Shown here piece after piece: positions 35,599 through 45,732 of a stretch of 64,000 nt of DNA. The position numbers and the translations under genes are program-made. Numbering within the stretch: the stretch's first letter is position 1; each line of letters opens with the position of its first letter. The notes under the pieces were generated by a model that had not been told where the DNA came from, did no database searches, and saw nothing but the letters and a program-made list of their open reading frames with translations. The stretch is from NCBI GenBank assembly GCA_049323275.1, contig JBMOOM010000112.1, forward strand, positions 124,001-188,000, in the 5' to 3' direction. This DNA comes from Taklimakanibacter sp049323275 (GTDB lineage: Bacteria > Pseudomonadota > Alphaproteobacteria > Rhizobiales > Aestuariivirgaceae).

Positions 35599-36728
35599 GG
35601 CGTGCCTGAGATGACGGCGGTGACCGCGGCGCCGAGCTGCGCCATGGCGCTTTCGGCCTTGAGGCGCTGACGCGCCTTGTCGCGCCATAATGCGAGTTCG
35701 GAGGGAAGCTCGCCGCCCGGCTCCTCGAGCCGGGTTATGGCGGCATTGAGGTCGCCGGCCCTGGCGTCATTCGTGGCGGCGCGCGCCAGATCGCCCCAGT
35801 CGAGCGTGTTGAGATCGCGGATCTTCACCACCGTGCCGAACCAGGCCCAGAAGCCGCTGGCTTCGCCGGCGGTCTCGCCGCTGCCCGGTTTCGCAAGCCC
35901 CGGCAGCAGCGCTTCCAGCGCGGTGGCGAGGCCTTGCGGATTGACGATGCCGGCCGCGGCATAGGGCTGGAGGGCCGCGAGATCCTGATTGCCCGGCACA
36001 TAGACGGCAATGCGGTCGAGCTCGTCCTTGAAAGGAAGCCCGCCGGCGAATTTCGCCTTGAGATCGGCGAGCGCCTGCGACAATTGCGCGAAATCCTGAC
36101 CGCCGCCGCTCGTCGTCGTGGTGGTCGTGGCGCCGCCGCCCGATTCGCGCAGAGCGGCGACGGCCTGCTCGAGCTTGCTCACGCGTTCGCTCAGCGCGGT
36201 GAGCGCCGCCGGGTCGGCCGTCGCGCCGCCGCCGCCGGTCGTCTGGCCGATGGCGGCGAGCGACTGGCGAAGCTCGGCCACCGCCTTGTCGAGATCGCCC
36301 AGGCGGGTCTCGACGCTCGCCGCGGCATTGGCGCCGTCCTCGCTGCGTTTCGCAAGGTCGGCCTTCAACGAGTCGAAATTGCCGCCGAGCGCCACGAGTT
36401 GCTCATTGACGGTGCGGTTCGCCGCCTCGAGCGTCGACAGCCGCTCGGCCATCGACGAGGGCGGCCACAGATCGGAGACGAAAGCGCGATAGATCCAGGC
36501 GCCCAGCAGGACGGCGATGATCGCCGCTATGATGGCGGCGCGATGGCGCGCCCAGAAAGAGGGCTGTTTTTCAGACTCGGGCGGTGGTGGTGGCGGAGCG
36601 GGTTCCTCCGTCTCTTTCGGCGGCTCGGTATCGCCGGTGTCGGTGGGCGGCGAAATGTCCTCGGCTTCGAGGTCGATGACGGGGTTCCGGGATTTCGAAA
36701 CCTGCGATTCGCTTTCGATATTGCTCAT
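35595..36728 (-). CDS. mitofilin-like membrane protein (COG4223)
   Basis: The 377-residue protein starts at ATG 36728. An acidic Pro-rich cytoplasmic N-terminus (about 1-60, with a run of prolines) precedes one membrane helix (about 63-83), a coiled-coil region (about 90-200, broken by Gly/Thr-rich linkers) and a C-terminal helical domain. This matches alphaproteobacterial proteins related to mitofilin/Mic60, which sit beside hemY and hemD and influence membrane architecture. It probably exposes the coiled coil to the periplasm. Confidence 0.88.
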   Translation of the reverse strand: MSNIESESQVSKSRNPVIDLEAEDISPPTDTGDTEPPKETEEPAPPPPPPESEKQPSFWARHRAAIIAAIIAVLLGAWIYRAFVSDLWPPSSMAERLSTLEAANRTVNEQLVALGGNFDSLKADLAKRSEDGANAAASVETRLGDLDKAVAELRQSLAAIGQTTGGGGATADPAALTALSERVSKLEQAVAALRESGGGATTTTTTSGGGQDFAQLSQALADLKAKFAGGLPFKDELDRIAVYVPGNQDLAALQPYAAAGIVNPQGLATALEALLPGLAKPGSGETAGEASGFWAWFGTVVKIRDLNTLDWGDLARAATNDARAGDLNAAITRLEEPGGELPSELALWRDKARQRLKAESAMAQLGAAVTAVISGTP

Positions 36729-36763
36729 CGGCACCCATTCATCTCGTGGTTGTATCCGTTATG

Positions 36764-37462
36764 CTAGGCTAATCCATCCGCGCGGCCAATGATTTCCAAC
36801 AGGGCGTCCTCGACCGGCCGCGCCGCCACCCGTCTGGCAAAAGCGTCGGGCAGAATCGCGGCAATATTCGCCGACAGGCAATAATGAACCATGACATCGG
36901 CCGGAACCGCCTGACGTTCCGCGAGATCGAGCCACAGCCTGGCGGAACGAGGTGAATAGAGCAGCACGCCTTCCGCGTGCGTCGCGTCCGCGGCGAGCGC
37001 CGCGGCGGGCTTCGCCTCATAAACGATGACGCGCCGTGCGCTGAGCCCGCCTCTTTCGAGAAGCCCGGTGAAGTCGCTCGCGGTGTCGAGCCCCGACAGA
37101 TAGAGAACCGGCCCCGCGTCGGGATCGAGTGCGCCGATGATGTGGCGGGCGAGGCCGATGCCGTCGCCGCCCGCTTCCGTGATATCGGAGAAACCCGCCT
37201 GGCGCGCCGCCGCCGCCGACTGCGGACCCACCGCCATCACCGGCAGATGGCGCAGCCCCACGAGCAGCGTGCTGCTTTCGAGGCAGCGGATCGCATTGGC
37301 GCTGGTGAGCGCCAGGGCCTGATAAGGCTCCGCCGGAATCTCGATGTCCGGGCGCGGCGCAATGGCGAGCAGCGGCGACAGGATCACCTGGTGGCCGAGC
37401 GCCTCGAGCCGTTCCTTAAGAGTTTCGGCGTCTTCGCGAGGCCTCGTGACGAGCAGCCGCAT
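36764..37462 (-). CDS. hemD: uroporphyrinogen-III synthase
   Basis: The 232-residue enzyme closes hydroxymethylbilane to uroporphyrinogen III with inversion of ring D. The weakly conserved family is recognised by the N-terminal LLVTRPREDAETL, the repeated Rossmann-like lobes, and ALTSANAIRCL and LLYSPRSARLWL. It sits three bases after hemC, so the two consecutive heme steps are coupled. The sequence is of normal length. Identification rests on both sequence and context. Confidence 0.92.
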   Translation of the reverse strand: MRLLVTRPREDAETLKERLEALGHQVILSPLLAIAPRPDIEIPAEPYQALALTSANAIRCLESSTLLVGLRHLPVMAVGPQSAAAARQAGFSDITEAGGDGIGLARHIIGALDPDAGPVLYLSGLDTASDFTGLLERGGLSARRVIVYEAKPAAALAADATHAEGVLLYSPRSARLWLDLAERQAVPADVMVHYCLSANIAAILPDAFARRVAARPVEDALLEIIGRADGLA

Positions 37463-37465
37463 GAC

Positions 37466-38392
37466 TCACTCGAGATGCAGCAGATGGCTGCCGCCCTTGG
37501 CTTTCACTTCCTCGCCCGCCTCGCGGCCGAGGCGCGCCGCGTCGGCGACGGGACCGCTGCGTTGGGCCGTGAAGGTCATCCGTCCATCGAGGGTGAGCGC
37601 TTCGCCGCGGAAGGAGATCACACCATCCTTGATCGTCGCATGGCCGGCGATCGGCGTGCGGCAGGAGCCGTCGAGGGTCGCGAGGAAGGCGCGCTCGCAG
37701 GCGACGGCGATTTCGGTCGGCGTGTCGCTGACGGCGGCGAGCAGCTCGCGCATGCGCGCATCGTCTTCGCGGATCTCGATGCCGATGGCGCCTTGCGCCA
37801 CGGCGGGCAGCATCTCGTCTTCGGGCACCGGCGCGGTGATGCGATGGCTGAGGCCCAGGCGGTTCAGGCCGGCGCAGGCGAGGAAGGTCGCCGCCACTTC
37901 GCCGCGGTCGAGCTTGGCGAGGCGGGTTTCGACATTGCCGCGCAGATTGACGACGGCGATGTCGGGGCGCAGACGTTTCAGCTGCGCGGCGCGGCGCACC
38001 GAGGCCGAGCCCACGATGCAGGCTTGCGGCAGGTCGCCGATACGGGCGCAGAGATTGCTGATGAAGGCATCGCGCGCATCCTCGCGCGGCAGAAGCGCGG
38101 TGATGGTGAGCGGCGCGGGAAGGACCGCCGGCATGTCCTTCATCGAATGGACGGCGAGATCGACCGCGCCCGACAGCAGCGCCTCCTCGATCTCCTTGGT
38201 GAACAGGCCTTTGCCGCCGATCTCGCTCAAGGGGCGGTCGCGGATGCGGTCGCCAGTGGTGGTGATGGCGACGATCTCGATTTCATCGGGCGCGAAACCA
38301 TGGGCGGCGGCGAGCCGGGCGCGGGTCTCTTCCGCCTGGGCAAGGGCGAGCTTGGAGCCGCGTGTTCCGATCTTCAGGCGAGGTGTTTGCAA
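37466..38392 (-). CDS. hemC: porphobilinogen deaminase (hydroxymethylbilane synthase)
   Basis: HemC joins four porphobilinogens using a dipyrromethane cofactor bound to the Cys in LDGSCRTPIAG. Other landmarks are KIGTRGSKLALAQ at the N-terminus and GDLPQACIVGSASVRRAAQL. The likely start is TTG 38392 with GGAG five bases upstream; this gives 308 residues, the normal length. An ATG at 38485 would add 31 residues encoded partly by the adjacent repeat and is rejected. Use of TTG may limit translation. Confidence 0.95.
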   Translation of the reverse strand: MQTPRLKIGTRGSKLALAQAEETRARLAAAHGFAPDEIEIVAITTTGDRIRDRPLSEIGGKGLFTKEIEEALLSGAVDLAVHSMKDMPAVLPAPLTITALLPREDARDAFISNLCARIGDLPQACIVGSASVRRAAQLKRLRPDIAVVNLRGNVETRLAKLDRGEVAATFLACAGLNRLGLSHRITAPVPEDEMLPAVAQGAIGIEIREDDARMRELLAAVSDTPTEIAVACERAFLATLDGSCRTPIAGHATIKDGVISFRGEALTLDGRMTFTAQRSGPVADAARLGREAGEEVKAKGGSHLLHLE

Positions 38393-38460
38393 GTCAGCTC
38401 CGCAGAATGCTAAAGCGGTCGCGCCCGCCTGGGGCTGCTCACGCTTTATCTCCTTGTTTG

Positions 38461-38508
38461 TGCATGATCTTTCCGGAAAAACCATACCGGTTTTTCGAGA
38501 TCATGCTA
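38461..38508. repeat. rhizobial palindromic repeat, copy 2
   Basis: GCATGATC at the left pairs with GATCATGC at the right, and GAAAAACC pairs with GGTTTTTC in the middle, giving a long, slightly imperfect hairpin. It lies between the divergent hemC and tsaD genes. Related copies are at 16531 and 46851. Confidence 0.75.
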
Positions 38509-38556
38509 TATCACGGCTCCTCTTAATCTCTTACGCGCGAAACGTCATTGGCATTC

Positions 38557-39642
38557 ATGGCCGCACCGGACCAGACCATACTCGGCATCGAAACCTCCTG
38601 CGACGAGACCGCGGCGGCGCTGGTGCGCCGTCACGCCGACGGCTCGGGCGAGATTCTAGCCAATATCGTGCTGTCGCAGATCAAGGACCACGCGCCCTAT
38701 GGCGGCGTGGTGCCGGAAATCGCGGCGCGCGCCCATGCCCGCCATCTCGACCGGCTGATCGCCGAGGCGCTGGCCCAGGCGAATTTGGGCCTCGCCGACA
38801 TCGACGGCATCGCCGCCACCGCGGGGCCCGGGCTCATCGGCGGCCTCCTGGTCGGGCTCACCACCGCCAAGGCGCTGGCGCTCGCCACCGACAAGCCGCT
38901 CGCCGCCGTCAATCATCTCGAAGCCCATGCGCTCACCCCCAGGCTCCTGGGGCCGGTCGGATTCCCCTATCTGCTGCTCCTCATCTCGGGCGGCCATACG
39001 CAGATCCAGATCGTCGAAGGGGTCGGGCGCTATCGCCGCATCGGCACCACCATCGACGATGCGCTGGGCGAGGCCTTCGACAAGACGGCGAAGCTCTTGG
39101 GCCTTCCCTATCCGGGCGGCCCCAAGGTCGAGGAGCTGGCGCGCCAGGGCAATCCGAAACGCTTCGATTTCCCGCGCCCGCTCAAAGGCCGCGAGGGCTG
39201 CAATTTCTCCTTCTCCGGTCTCAAGACCGCGGTGCGCGAGGCGGTCGACGACCTGCGGCCGATCGGTGAGAAGGACATCGCCGATATCTGCGCCAGCTTC
39301 GAGGCCGCCGTCGCCGAAACGATGCGCGACCGGCTCGGCCGCGCGCTCAGATTCTTCAAGGACGAATTTCCGGAGGCGCGCAAGCCGGTGCTGGTGGTGG
39401 CGGGCGGTGTCGCCGCCAACCGCACGCTGAAAGCGGCCTTCGAAGAGGTCTGCAGGCGCTCGGGCTTCAGCCTGCTGGTGCCGCCGGGTCATCTGTGCAC
39501 GGACAATGCGGCGATGGTCGCCTGGGCCGGCGCCGAGCGCCTGGCGCTCGGCCTCGCCGATCCGCTCGATGCGCCGGCGAAAGCGCGCTGGCCGCTCGAT
39601 CCCCACGCCAAGCGCCTGACCGGCGCCGGGGTGAAGGCATGA
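38557..39642 (+). CDS. tsaD: tRNA threonylcarbamoyladenosine transferase TsaD
   Basis: The 361-residue ASKHA-fold enzyme transfers the threonylcarbamoyl group to A37 of ANN-decoding tRNAs, together with TsaB and TsaE. Motifs are ILGIETSCDETAAA (about 8-21), the metal-binding HLEAHA, LLLISGGHTQI and VAGGVAANRTL. ATG 38557 is preferred to the upstream TTG at 38548. The end overlaps gpsA by four bases. Length is normal. Confidence 0.97.
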   Translation: MAAPDQTILGIETSCDETAAALVRRHADGSGEILANIVLSQIKDHAPYGGVVPEIAARAHARHLDRLIAEALAQANLGLADIDGIAATAGPGLIGGLLVGLTTAKALALATDKPLAAVNHLEAHALTPRLLGPVGFPYLLLLISGGHTQIQIVEGVGRYRRIGTTIDDALGEAFDKTAKLLGLPYPGGPKVEELARQGNPKRFDFPRPLKGREGCNFSFSGLKTAVREAVDDLRPIGEKDIADICASFEAAVAETMRDRLGRALRFFKDEFPEARKPVLVVAGGVAANRTLKAAFEEVCRRSGFSLLVPPGHLCTDNAAMVAWAGAERLALGLADPLDAPAKARWPLDPHAKRLTGAGVKA

Positions 39643-40628
39643 GCCGCATCGGGATTCTGGGCGCCGGCGCCTGGGGCTTGGCGCTCGCTTCGGTCGCCGA
39701 GCGCGCGGGCCACGAGGCGATCGTGTGGGCGCGCAATGCCGAGACGGCGGCGCTCATCAATCAGACGCACCGGCTCGAAAAGCGCCTGCCCGGCATCGAA
39801 TTCGGCGCCAGGCTGCGCGCCACGGGCGATCCGGCGGATCTCGCGGGCGCGGATGCGGTTCTGGCGGTCGTGCCGGCGCAGGTGCTGCGCCAGGTGCTGA
39901 CGCAGTTCTCCTTTCTCCGTGTGCCGGTCATCCTCTGCGCCAAGGGCATCGAGGCCGACACCGGCCTGCTGATGAACGAGGTGCTGGCGCAATGCCTGGC
40001 CGGCGTGCCGGGACTCATCCTGTCGGGACCGAGCTTCGCGGCGGATGTGGCGCGCGGCCTGCCGACGGCGGTGACGCTCGCCGCGCCGGACCTCCGGCTC
40101 GCCAAGCAGTGGGCTGCCGCCTTGAGCCTTCCCACTTTCCGCATCTATCCGTCGGACGATCCGCGCGGCGTCGAACTCGGCGGCGCCGTGAAGAACGTGC
40201 TGGCGATCGCCTGCGGCATCGCCGCCGGCAAGAATCTGGGCGACAGCGCGCGCGCCGCGCTGACGACGCGCGCCTTCACCGAGCTCACTCGTTTCGGCAA
40301 GGCCTTGGGCGGACGTCCGGAGACGCTCACCGGCCTCTCGGGGCTCGGCGATCTCCTGCTCACCTGCTCGAGCCGGCAGTCGCGCAACTACTCCTTCGGC
40401 GTGGCGCTCGGCGCGGGGAAAAGCACCGCCGCGGCGCTCGCCGAAGCCAAGGGAACCGTCGAAGGCATCGCCACCGCCCGCATCGTCGCCAGGCTGGCGC
40501 GCGCGCAGAATATCGACATGCCGATCTCGGCCGCGGTCGCGGCGGTCATTGACGGCGGCTCCGATCCTGAGACAGAAATCGCCAGACTGCTCGCCCGTCC
40601 CGTCAATCCTGAATTCCATAGAGGGTAG
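39639..40628 (+). CDS. gpsA: glycerol-3-phosphate dehydrogenase [NAD(P)+]
   Basis: The 329-residue cytoplasmic enzyme reduces dihydroxyacetone phosphate to sn-glycerol 3-phosphate for phospholipid synthesis. The N-terminal GILGAGAWGLALA binds NAD(P)H; LSGPSFAADVARGLPTA and GAVKNVLAIACGIAAG (with the catalytic Lys) follow. ATG 39639 overlaps the tsaD stop, so the pair is coupled. The tsaD-gpsA order is common in alphaproteobacteria. Confidence 0.97.
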   Translation: MSRIGILGAGAWGLALASVAERAGHEAIVWARNAETAALINQTHRLEKRLPGIEFGARLRATGDPADLAGADAVLAVVPAQVLRQVLTQFSFLRVPVILCAKGIEADTGLLMNEVLAQCLAGVPGLILSGPSFAADVARGLPTAVTLAAPDLRLAKQWAAALSLPTFRIYPSDDPRGVELGGAVKNVLAIACGIAAGKNLGDSARAALTTRAFTELTRFGKALGGRPETLTGLSGLGDLLLTCSSRQSRNYSFGVALGAGKSTAAALAEAKGTVEGIATARIVARLARAQNIDMPISAAVAAVIDGGSDPETEIARLLARPVNPEFHRG

Positions 40629-40631
40629 AAA

Positions 40632-40922
40632 ATGCTGTATGCCTTGATCTGCACGGACAAATCCAATTCGGTCGACTTGCGCATGAAGGAGCGGCCCGGC
40701 CATATCGAGTATCTGAACGGACTCGGCGATGCGCTCAAGGCGGCCGGGCCCTTCACCGACGAAGCGGGAAGCCCGATCGGCTCGCTCGTCATCGTCGAGG
40801 CCAAGGACCGCGCCGGTGCGGAGGAGATCGCCAAGAACGATCCTTATGCGAAGGCCGGCCTCTTCGCCGCCGTCGAGATCCGGGCGTGGAAATGGGGTCT
40901 CAAGAATCCGGAGAACAAATAA
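40632..40922 (+). CDS. YciI family protein
   Basis: The 96-residue ferredoxin-like-fold protein begins with LYALICTDKSNSVDLRM and contains RPGHIEYLN with the conserved His, and YAKAGLFAAVEI. The fold forms small dimers; the conserved His and Asp suggest a catalytic or ligand site, but the cellular role is not known. It lies three bases after gpsA, and its stop shares an A with the start of the EVE gene. This order is typical of Hyphomicrobiales. Confidence 0.93.
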   Translation: MLYALICTDKSNSVDLRMKERPGHIEYLNGLGDALKAAGPFTDEAGSPIGSLVIVEAKDRAGAEEIAKNDPYAKAGLFAAVEIRAWKWGLKNPENK

Positions 40923-41344
40923 TGGCTTACTGGCTGTTCAAATCGGAACCCGATTCCTGGTCGTGGGACCAGCAGAAAAAATCCGGCGCCAAGGGCACCG
41001 AATGGACCGGCGTGCGCAATTTCCAGGCGCGCAACAACATGAAGGCGATGAAGATCGGCGACAAGGGCTTCTTCTATCACTCGAATGAAGGCAAGGAGAT
41101 CGTCGGCATCGTCGAGGTGTCGAAGCTCGCCCATCCCGATTCGACCGCCAAGGAAGGCAATTGGGAATGCGTCGATATCCGCGCCGTCACCGACGTGCCG
41201 AAGCCGGTGACGCTCGACTACATCAAGACCGACAAGCGGCTGAAGGACATGGTGCTGGTCAATAATTCGCGCCTGTCGGTGCAGCCGGTGTCGGCCGAGG
41301 AGTGGAAGCTCATCTGCGAGCTGGGCGGCGTGAAGAAGGCGTGA
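40922..41344 (+). CDS. EVE domain protein
   Basis: The 140-residue product is an EVE domain (PUA-like, thymocyte nuclear protein type): YWLFKSEPDSWSWDQQ at the N-terminus, GVRNFQARNNMKAMKIGDKG, and the aromatic pocket strand FFYHSNEGKEIVGI. EVE domains bind modified bases in DNA or RNA. ATG 40922 overlaps the YciI stop (taATG). Complete and of normal length. Which modified base it reads is unknown. Confidence 0.95.
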   Translation: MAYWLFKSEPDSWSWDQQKKSGAKGTEWTGVRNFQARNNMKAMKIGDKGFFYHSNEGKEIVGIVEVSKLAHPDSTAKEGNWECVDIRAVTDVPKPVTLDYIKTDKRLKDMVLVNNSRLSVQPVSAEEWKLICELGGVKKA

Positions 41345-41346
41345 GC

Positions 41347-41461
41347 AATCCTCGCCCTGAAGTGCGAGCGAAGCGAGCCTCGAAGGGGCTGCTGCAACAG
41401 GCTCACTCCATCCTGACGGATGCTTCGAGGCCCGGCTGCGCCGGGCGCCGCAGCATGAGGG
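41347..41461. repeat. intergenic repeat with inverted arms
   Basis: The segment contains GTGCGAGCGAAGCGAGCC, then GCCTCGAAG (41377-41385) and its reverse complement CTTCGAGGC (41423-41431), followed by GGCTGCGCCGGGCGCCGCAGC-like DNA and CATGAGGG. Sequences of this form occur between genes in many alphaproteobacteria. It ends four bases before the TTG start of the next gene. Confidence 0.65.
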
Positions 41462-41464
41462 ACT

Positions 41465-42133
41465 TTGAAAGTTGATATCACCTTGCTGAAGCTCGTCGAT
41501 CATCCGGAATTCATCCGGCAGAATACCAGTCTGCTGGCGCCGCCCCTGGTGCCGGAAGTCGTGCTGCATCTCGCGCATGAGGCGGTGCCGATCTGGCAGA
41601 AGACCGAAGAGGAGCTGGGCGAGATCGGTCTGCCGCCGCCCTTCTGGGCCTTTGCCTGGGCCGGCGGCCAGGCGCTGGCGCGGTATGTGCTCGATCATCC
41701 GGCGCTCGTCGCGGACAGGAGCGTGCTCGACCTGGCGACGGGATCGGGCCTCGTCGCCATCGCGGCGAAGAAGGCCGGCGCGCGGTCCGTGCTCGCCGCC
41801 GATATCGATCTCTTCGCGGTTGCCGCGACCAGGCTCAACGCGCAGGCGAACGAGGTTGCGCTCGACATCACCGATGACGATCTGCTCCGGCATGGGCCGG
41901 GCGATTTCGATGTGATCCTGGTCGGCGATCTCTTCTACGAGAAGGATCTCGCGGCGCGCGTCCATGCCTGGCTGAGATCGGCGCAGGGGCAGGGCGCCCT
42001 GGTGCTGATCGGCGATCCCGGCCGGTCCTATCTGCCGAAATCGGCGCTCACCCATGTCATCGACTACAATGTCCCGGTGACGCGCGAGCTCGAGGATTCG
42101 GAGATCAAGCGCACCGCCGTGTGGCGGGTATAG
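41465..42133 (+). CDS. class I methyltransferase, ETF-beta lysine methyltransferase-like
   Basis: The 222-residue protein has the SAM-binding LDLATGSGLVAIAA motif and the post-I Asp in LAADID; VGDLFYEKD corresponds to the D/N-PP-Y region (motif IV) of METTL20-type enzymes. Bacterial METTL20 homologues methylate lysines of ETF beta; the match PPPFWAFAWAGGQALARY is typical. The start is odd: an in-frame TGA at 41456 lies just upstream, so TTG 41465 (or TTG 41483) must serve, and the repeat abuts it. L11-type targets cannot be excluded. Confidence 0.82.
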   Translation: MKVDITLLKLVDHPEFIRQNTSLLAPPLVPEVVLHLAHEAVPIWQKTEEELGEIGLPPPFWAFAWAGGQALARYVLDHPALVADRSVLDLATGSGLVAIAAKKAGARSVLAADIDLFAVAATRLNAQANEVALDITDDDLLRHGPGDFDVILVGDLFYEKDLAARVHAWLRSAQGQGALVLIGDPGRSYLPKSALTHVIDYNVPVTRELEDSEIKRTAVWRV

Positions 42134-42211
42134 AACACCCTCATTGCCCCTTCTCCCGCTTGCGCAGGATTGTCCGGGGAAATTCGTGGGAATACGCAGA
42201 CCTTGCCTGGT

Positions 42212-42257
42212 TTCTCCCGCTTGCGGGAGGAGGTGCCCGAAGGGCGGATGAGGGTGT
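42212..42257. repeat. left inverted repeat of DUF559 cassette
   Basis: The 46-bp unit contains the hairpin CTCCCGC-TT-GCGGGAG and then GTGCCCGAAGGGCGGATGAG. Its reverse complement recurs at 42647-42693 with one substitution and one extra base. A more divergent piece of the same family (ACACCCTCATTGCCCC, TTCTCCCGCTTGCG) occurs at about 42135-42164. The unit ends 11 bases before the start of the DUF559 gene. Confidence 0.85.
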
Positions 42258-42268
42258 ATGGTGCCGCC

Positions 42269-42643
42269 ATGACAACGCGGCAAATTGAGCCCAAGCGGCT
42301 GGATCAGGCTCGCCGTCTACGCAGGAGTCAAACGCCCGCGGAGGTGAGGTTGTGGTCAGGTCTGCGCGGTCGGCGCCTGCAAGGACATAAGTTCATTCGC
42401 CAGCATTCGATCGGCCCGTTCACCGTCGATTTTCTCTGTCGCGAAGCCGCCCTCGTCGTCGAAGTCGATGGCGCCACCCATTCAGAGGATCACGACATAG
42501 ATTACGATGCGCGACGCACAGCCTATCTCGGACTGAAGGGATACCGTGTCCTGCGCATCCTCAACGATGCTGTATTTCATCGCTTCAATGATGTGATGGA
42601 CATGATCCTCCCGGCGCTCGCGGATGAGCTGCCGCCAGACTGA
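42269..42643 (+). CDS. DUF559 domain protein (Vsr-like nuclease fold)
   Basis: The 124-residue protein starts at ATG 42269; the longer frame to 42170 is repeat sequence. It matches DUF559 (Vsr/restriction-endonuclease-like): RLRRSQTPAEVRLWSGLRG at the N-terminus, then GHKFIRQHSIGPFTVDFLC and LVVEVDGATH, with the conserved Asp in TVDF, Glu-Val-Asp and His as the metal-site pattern, and GYRVLRILNDAVF. Nuclease activity is inferred from the fold. The gene is bracketed by inverted copies of one palindromic repeat, leaving little other DNA in the cassette. Confidence 0.9.
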   Translation: MTTRQIEPKRLDQARRLRRSQTPAEVRLWSGLRGRRLQGHKFIRQHSIGPFTVDFLCREAALVVEVDGATHSEDHDIDYDARRTAYLGLKGYRVLRILNDAVFHRFNDVMDMILPALADELPPD

Positions 42644-42646
42644 CCA

Positions 42647-42693
42647 ACACCCTCATCCGCCCTGTCGGGCACCTTCTCCCGCAAGCGGGAGAA
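42647..42693. repeat. right inverted repeat of DUF559 cassette
   Basis: The 47-bp unit starts ACACCCTCATCCGCCC and ends with the hairpin CTCCCGC-AA-GCGGGAG. It is the reverse complement of 42212-42257 except for CCTGTCGG versus CCTTCGG and one T/C change. It begins four bases after the DUF559 stop. Confidence 0.85.
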
Positions 42694-42789
42694 GGGGAAT
42701 CCAAGTAATGCATCATGCTCGTGACGGAGCGCCAGAGCGAGCATTTTCGCGATTTTGCGTGTTTCTACCCTGTATCCGTTGGAGGCGTG

Positions 42790-43665
42790 TTACATCGCCA
42801 CGCGCCGGGTACTGTTGTTGAGCCACAGCGCGCCCATCAGGATCGCGAGGCTCGCCCAGATCCAGGCGTCGGCCGGCCGGCCGAAGATCACGATGGCCCA
42901 GAGCACCGCCGCCGGCGTCGACACATAAATCGCCTGGATGGTGTAGAGCGCGCCCTTGTCGCGGATCAGGGTGAAGAAAGCGATGCGCTCGATGATCCAT
43001 AGCGCCGAGGCCGCGAGCGCGGTCCAATAAGCGAAAAGCGGCGGCGTCGCATCGCTCCAGGGCGGCGCCAGGACCAGCATGAAGGGAATGGCGAGCAGGC
43101 CGGAGAACAGCGATTCCAGCGCGCCCACCGTCATCGTGTCGGCCTCCCTCGGCCAGTATTCAGCGGCGAAGGAATTATAGGCGCTGTAGATGATCGGCAC
43201 GATGAAGGCGGCGGCGAGCCACCAGGAAATGACCCCTTGCGCGCCATGGTCGCGCGTCAGGATGAGGACGGCGCTCGACAGGAAACCGAGCATGAGGGCG
43301 CCGAGGCGGCGCGGATGGGCGCTCTCGCGCCGCCGCACCAGCGCCAGGATGTAGTTCCAGAAGGGCGCGGTCGACACGACCAGGGCATATTCGGTCGCCG
43401 GCACATGGCGGGCGAAGAACAGGCTCAGGGAAAACGGGATGTTGAGGAGCGTGGCGCAGCCGAGGCCATAGAGCAAAGTCTCGCGGGTCAGCATGAACCG
43501 GCCCCTGAACCAGGGCACGACCGCCAGCGCCGCGCCGACGATGAGCCCGGTATAGACGATGATATGGCTGACCGGCAGGCCGGCCTCGCCCATGAGCTTG
43601 TAGAAGGAGGGCGTGAGGCCCCAGAAGCAGCCGAGAACGAGAAACCAGAGGAGATGGACGGGCAT
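42790..43665 (-). CDS. EamA/DMT family transporter
   Basis: The 291-residue inner-membrane protein has ten predicted helices in two homologous EamA halves (about 1-135 and 150-290). The first half contains CFWGLTPSFYK and the second ALWIIERIAFFTLI with AILMGALW near the end. DMT exporters move amino acids or other small metabolites; the substrate is unknown. It is divergent from acs across a 105-bp gap. The 97 bp between the cassette repeat and its end hold nothing recognisable. Confidence 0.9.
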   Translation of the reverse strand: MPVHLLWFLVLGCFWGLTPSFYKLMGEAGLPVSHIIVYTGLIVGAALAVVPWFRGRFMLTRETLLYGLGCATLLNIPFSLSLFFARHVPATEYALVVSTAPFWNYILALVRRRESAHPRRLGALMLGFLSSAVLILTRDHGAQGVISWWLAAAFIVPIIYSAYNSFAAEYWPREADTMTVGALESLFSGLLAIPFMLVLAPPWSDATPPLFAYWTALAASALWIIERIAFFTLIRDKGALYTIQAIYVSTPAAVLWAIVIFGRPADAWIWASLAILMGALWLNNSTRRVAM

Positions 43666-43770
43666 GGCTGTTATGGGCTGATTTTCTTAGACAGTTGTCG
43701 CATTGCAGGATAGGACTCGGCGCCATCATACTGCTTGCCCGAACCCGGCATGAGAGGGAGGAATTTGCTG

Positions 43771-45711
<1,941 letters not shown>

Positions 45712-45732
45712 GGAACAGAGACCGGGGGACAG

